A stretch of 64,000 nt of DNA, taken from assembly GCA_035771165.1 (NCBI GenBank), contig JAWNZC010000354.1:1926001-1990000 (forward strand), read 5' to 3'. The notes below the pieces were generated by a model. It worked only from the letters and a program-made list of their open reading frames with translations, did no database searches and was not told where the DNA came from. Below are positions 53,666 to 64,000 of the stretch, piece by piece; the stretch's first letter is position 1; every line of letters starts with the position of its first letter. This DNA comes from Paragorgia papillata (Eukaryota > Cnidaria > Anthozoa > Scleralcyonacea > Coralliidae). A program made the translations under genes and the position numbers.

Positions 53666-64000
<10,335 letters not shown>

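Overview
The window reads as animal nuclear DNA, most likely from a cnidarian and probably an anthozoan (coral or anemone). It is AT-rich, its genes are split by GT-AG introns, and it holds animal signalling and metabolic genes amid dense small inverted-repeat transposons, SINEs, non-LTR retrotransposon scraps and long simple-sequence arrays. The taxon is an inference from gene content and repeat style, not from a database match.

Five protein genes could be assembled by hand from exon phase and homology. (1) An intronless Frizzled receptor of the 1/2/7 type, 6093-7724 (+). (2) A SOSS complex subunit B (NABP/hSSB) single-strand DNA-binding protein in five exons, 18750-24714 (+). (3) A HIF-alpha-type bHLH-PAS transcription factor in ten exons on the minus strand, 35717 down to 27050, with two candidate oxygen-sensing proline motifs. 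(4) A mitochondrial N-acetylglutamate synthase (NAGS) in thirteen exons, 37766-50736 (+). (5) The 5' part of an alsin (ALS2) gene, ten exons from 53666 to the window edge (+), covering the RCC1-like domain and the start of the DH domain. All exon phases join without a frame break in all four multi-exon genes. Genes 2 and 3 are tail to tail. Genes 3 and 4 are head to head across about 2 kb. Genes 4 and 5 run in the same direction.

The first 6 kb and the 7.7-18.7 kb interval hold no gene I can support. They carry a 5S-rRNA-derived SINE, (TAA)n and (GCACA)n arrays, and many MITE or foldback elements. The introns carry more of the same. They include TTAA-flanked piggyBac-like MITEs with a shared core, long-armed palindromes with TGACGTCA in their arms, a hAT-like element with an 8-bp target duplication, and nested elements with 9-11 bp duplications. 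They also include a tRNA-derived SINE that supplies a paralogous empty site, four reverse-transcriptase remnants, and pentanucleotide or TTTG/TCTG arrays. One ALS2 intron is almost entirely a 20-bp minisatellite.

The genes do not form an operon-like pathway. The most interesting biology is the compact HIF-alpha gene with its divergent NAGS neighbour, and the organisation of the mobile elements. I found no convincing new multi-gene system.
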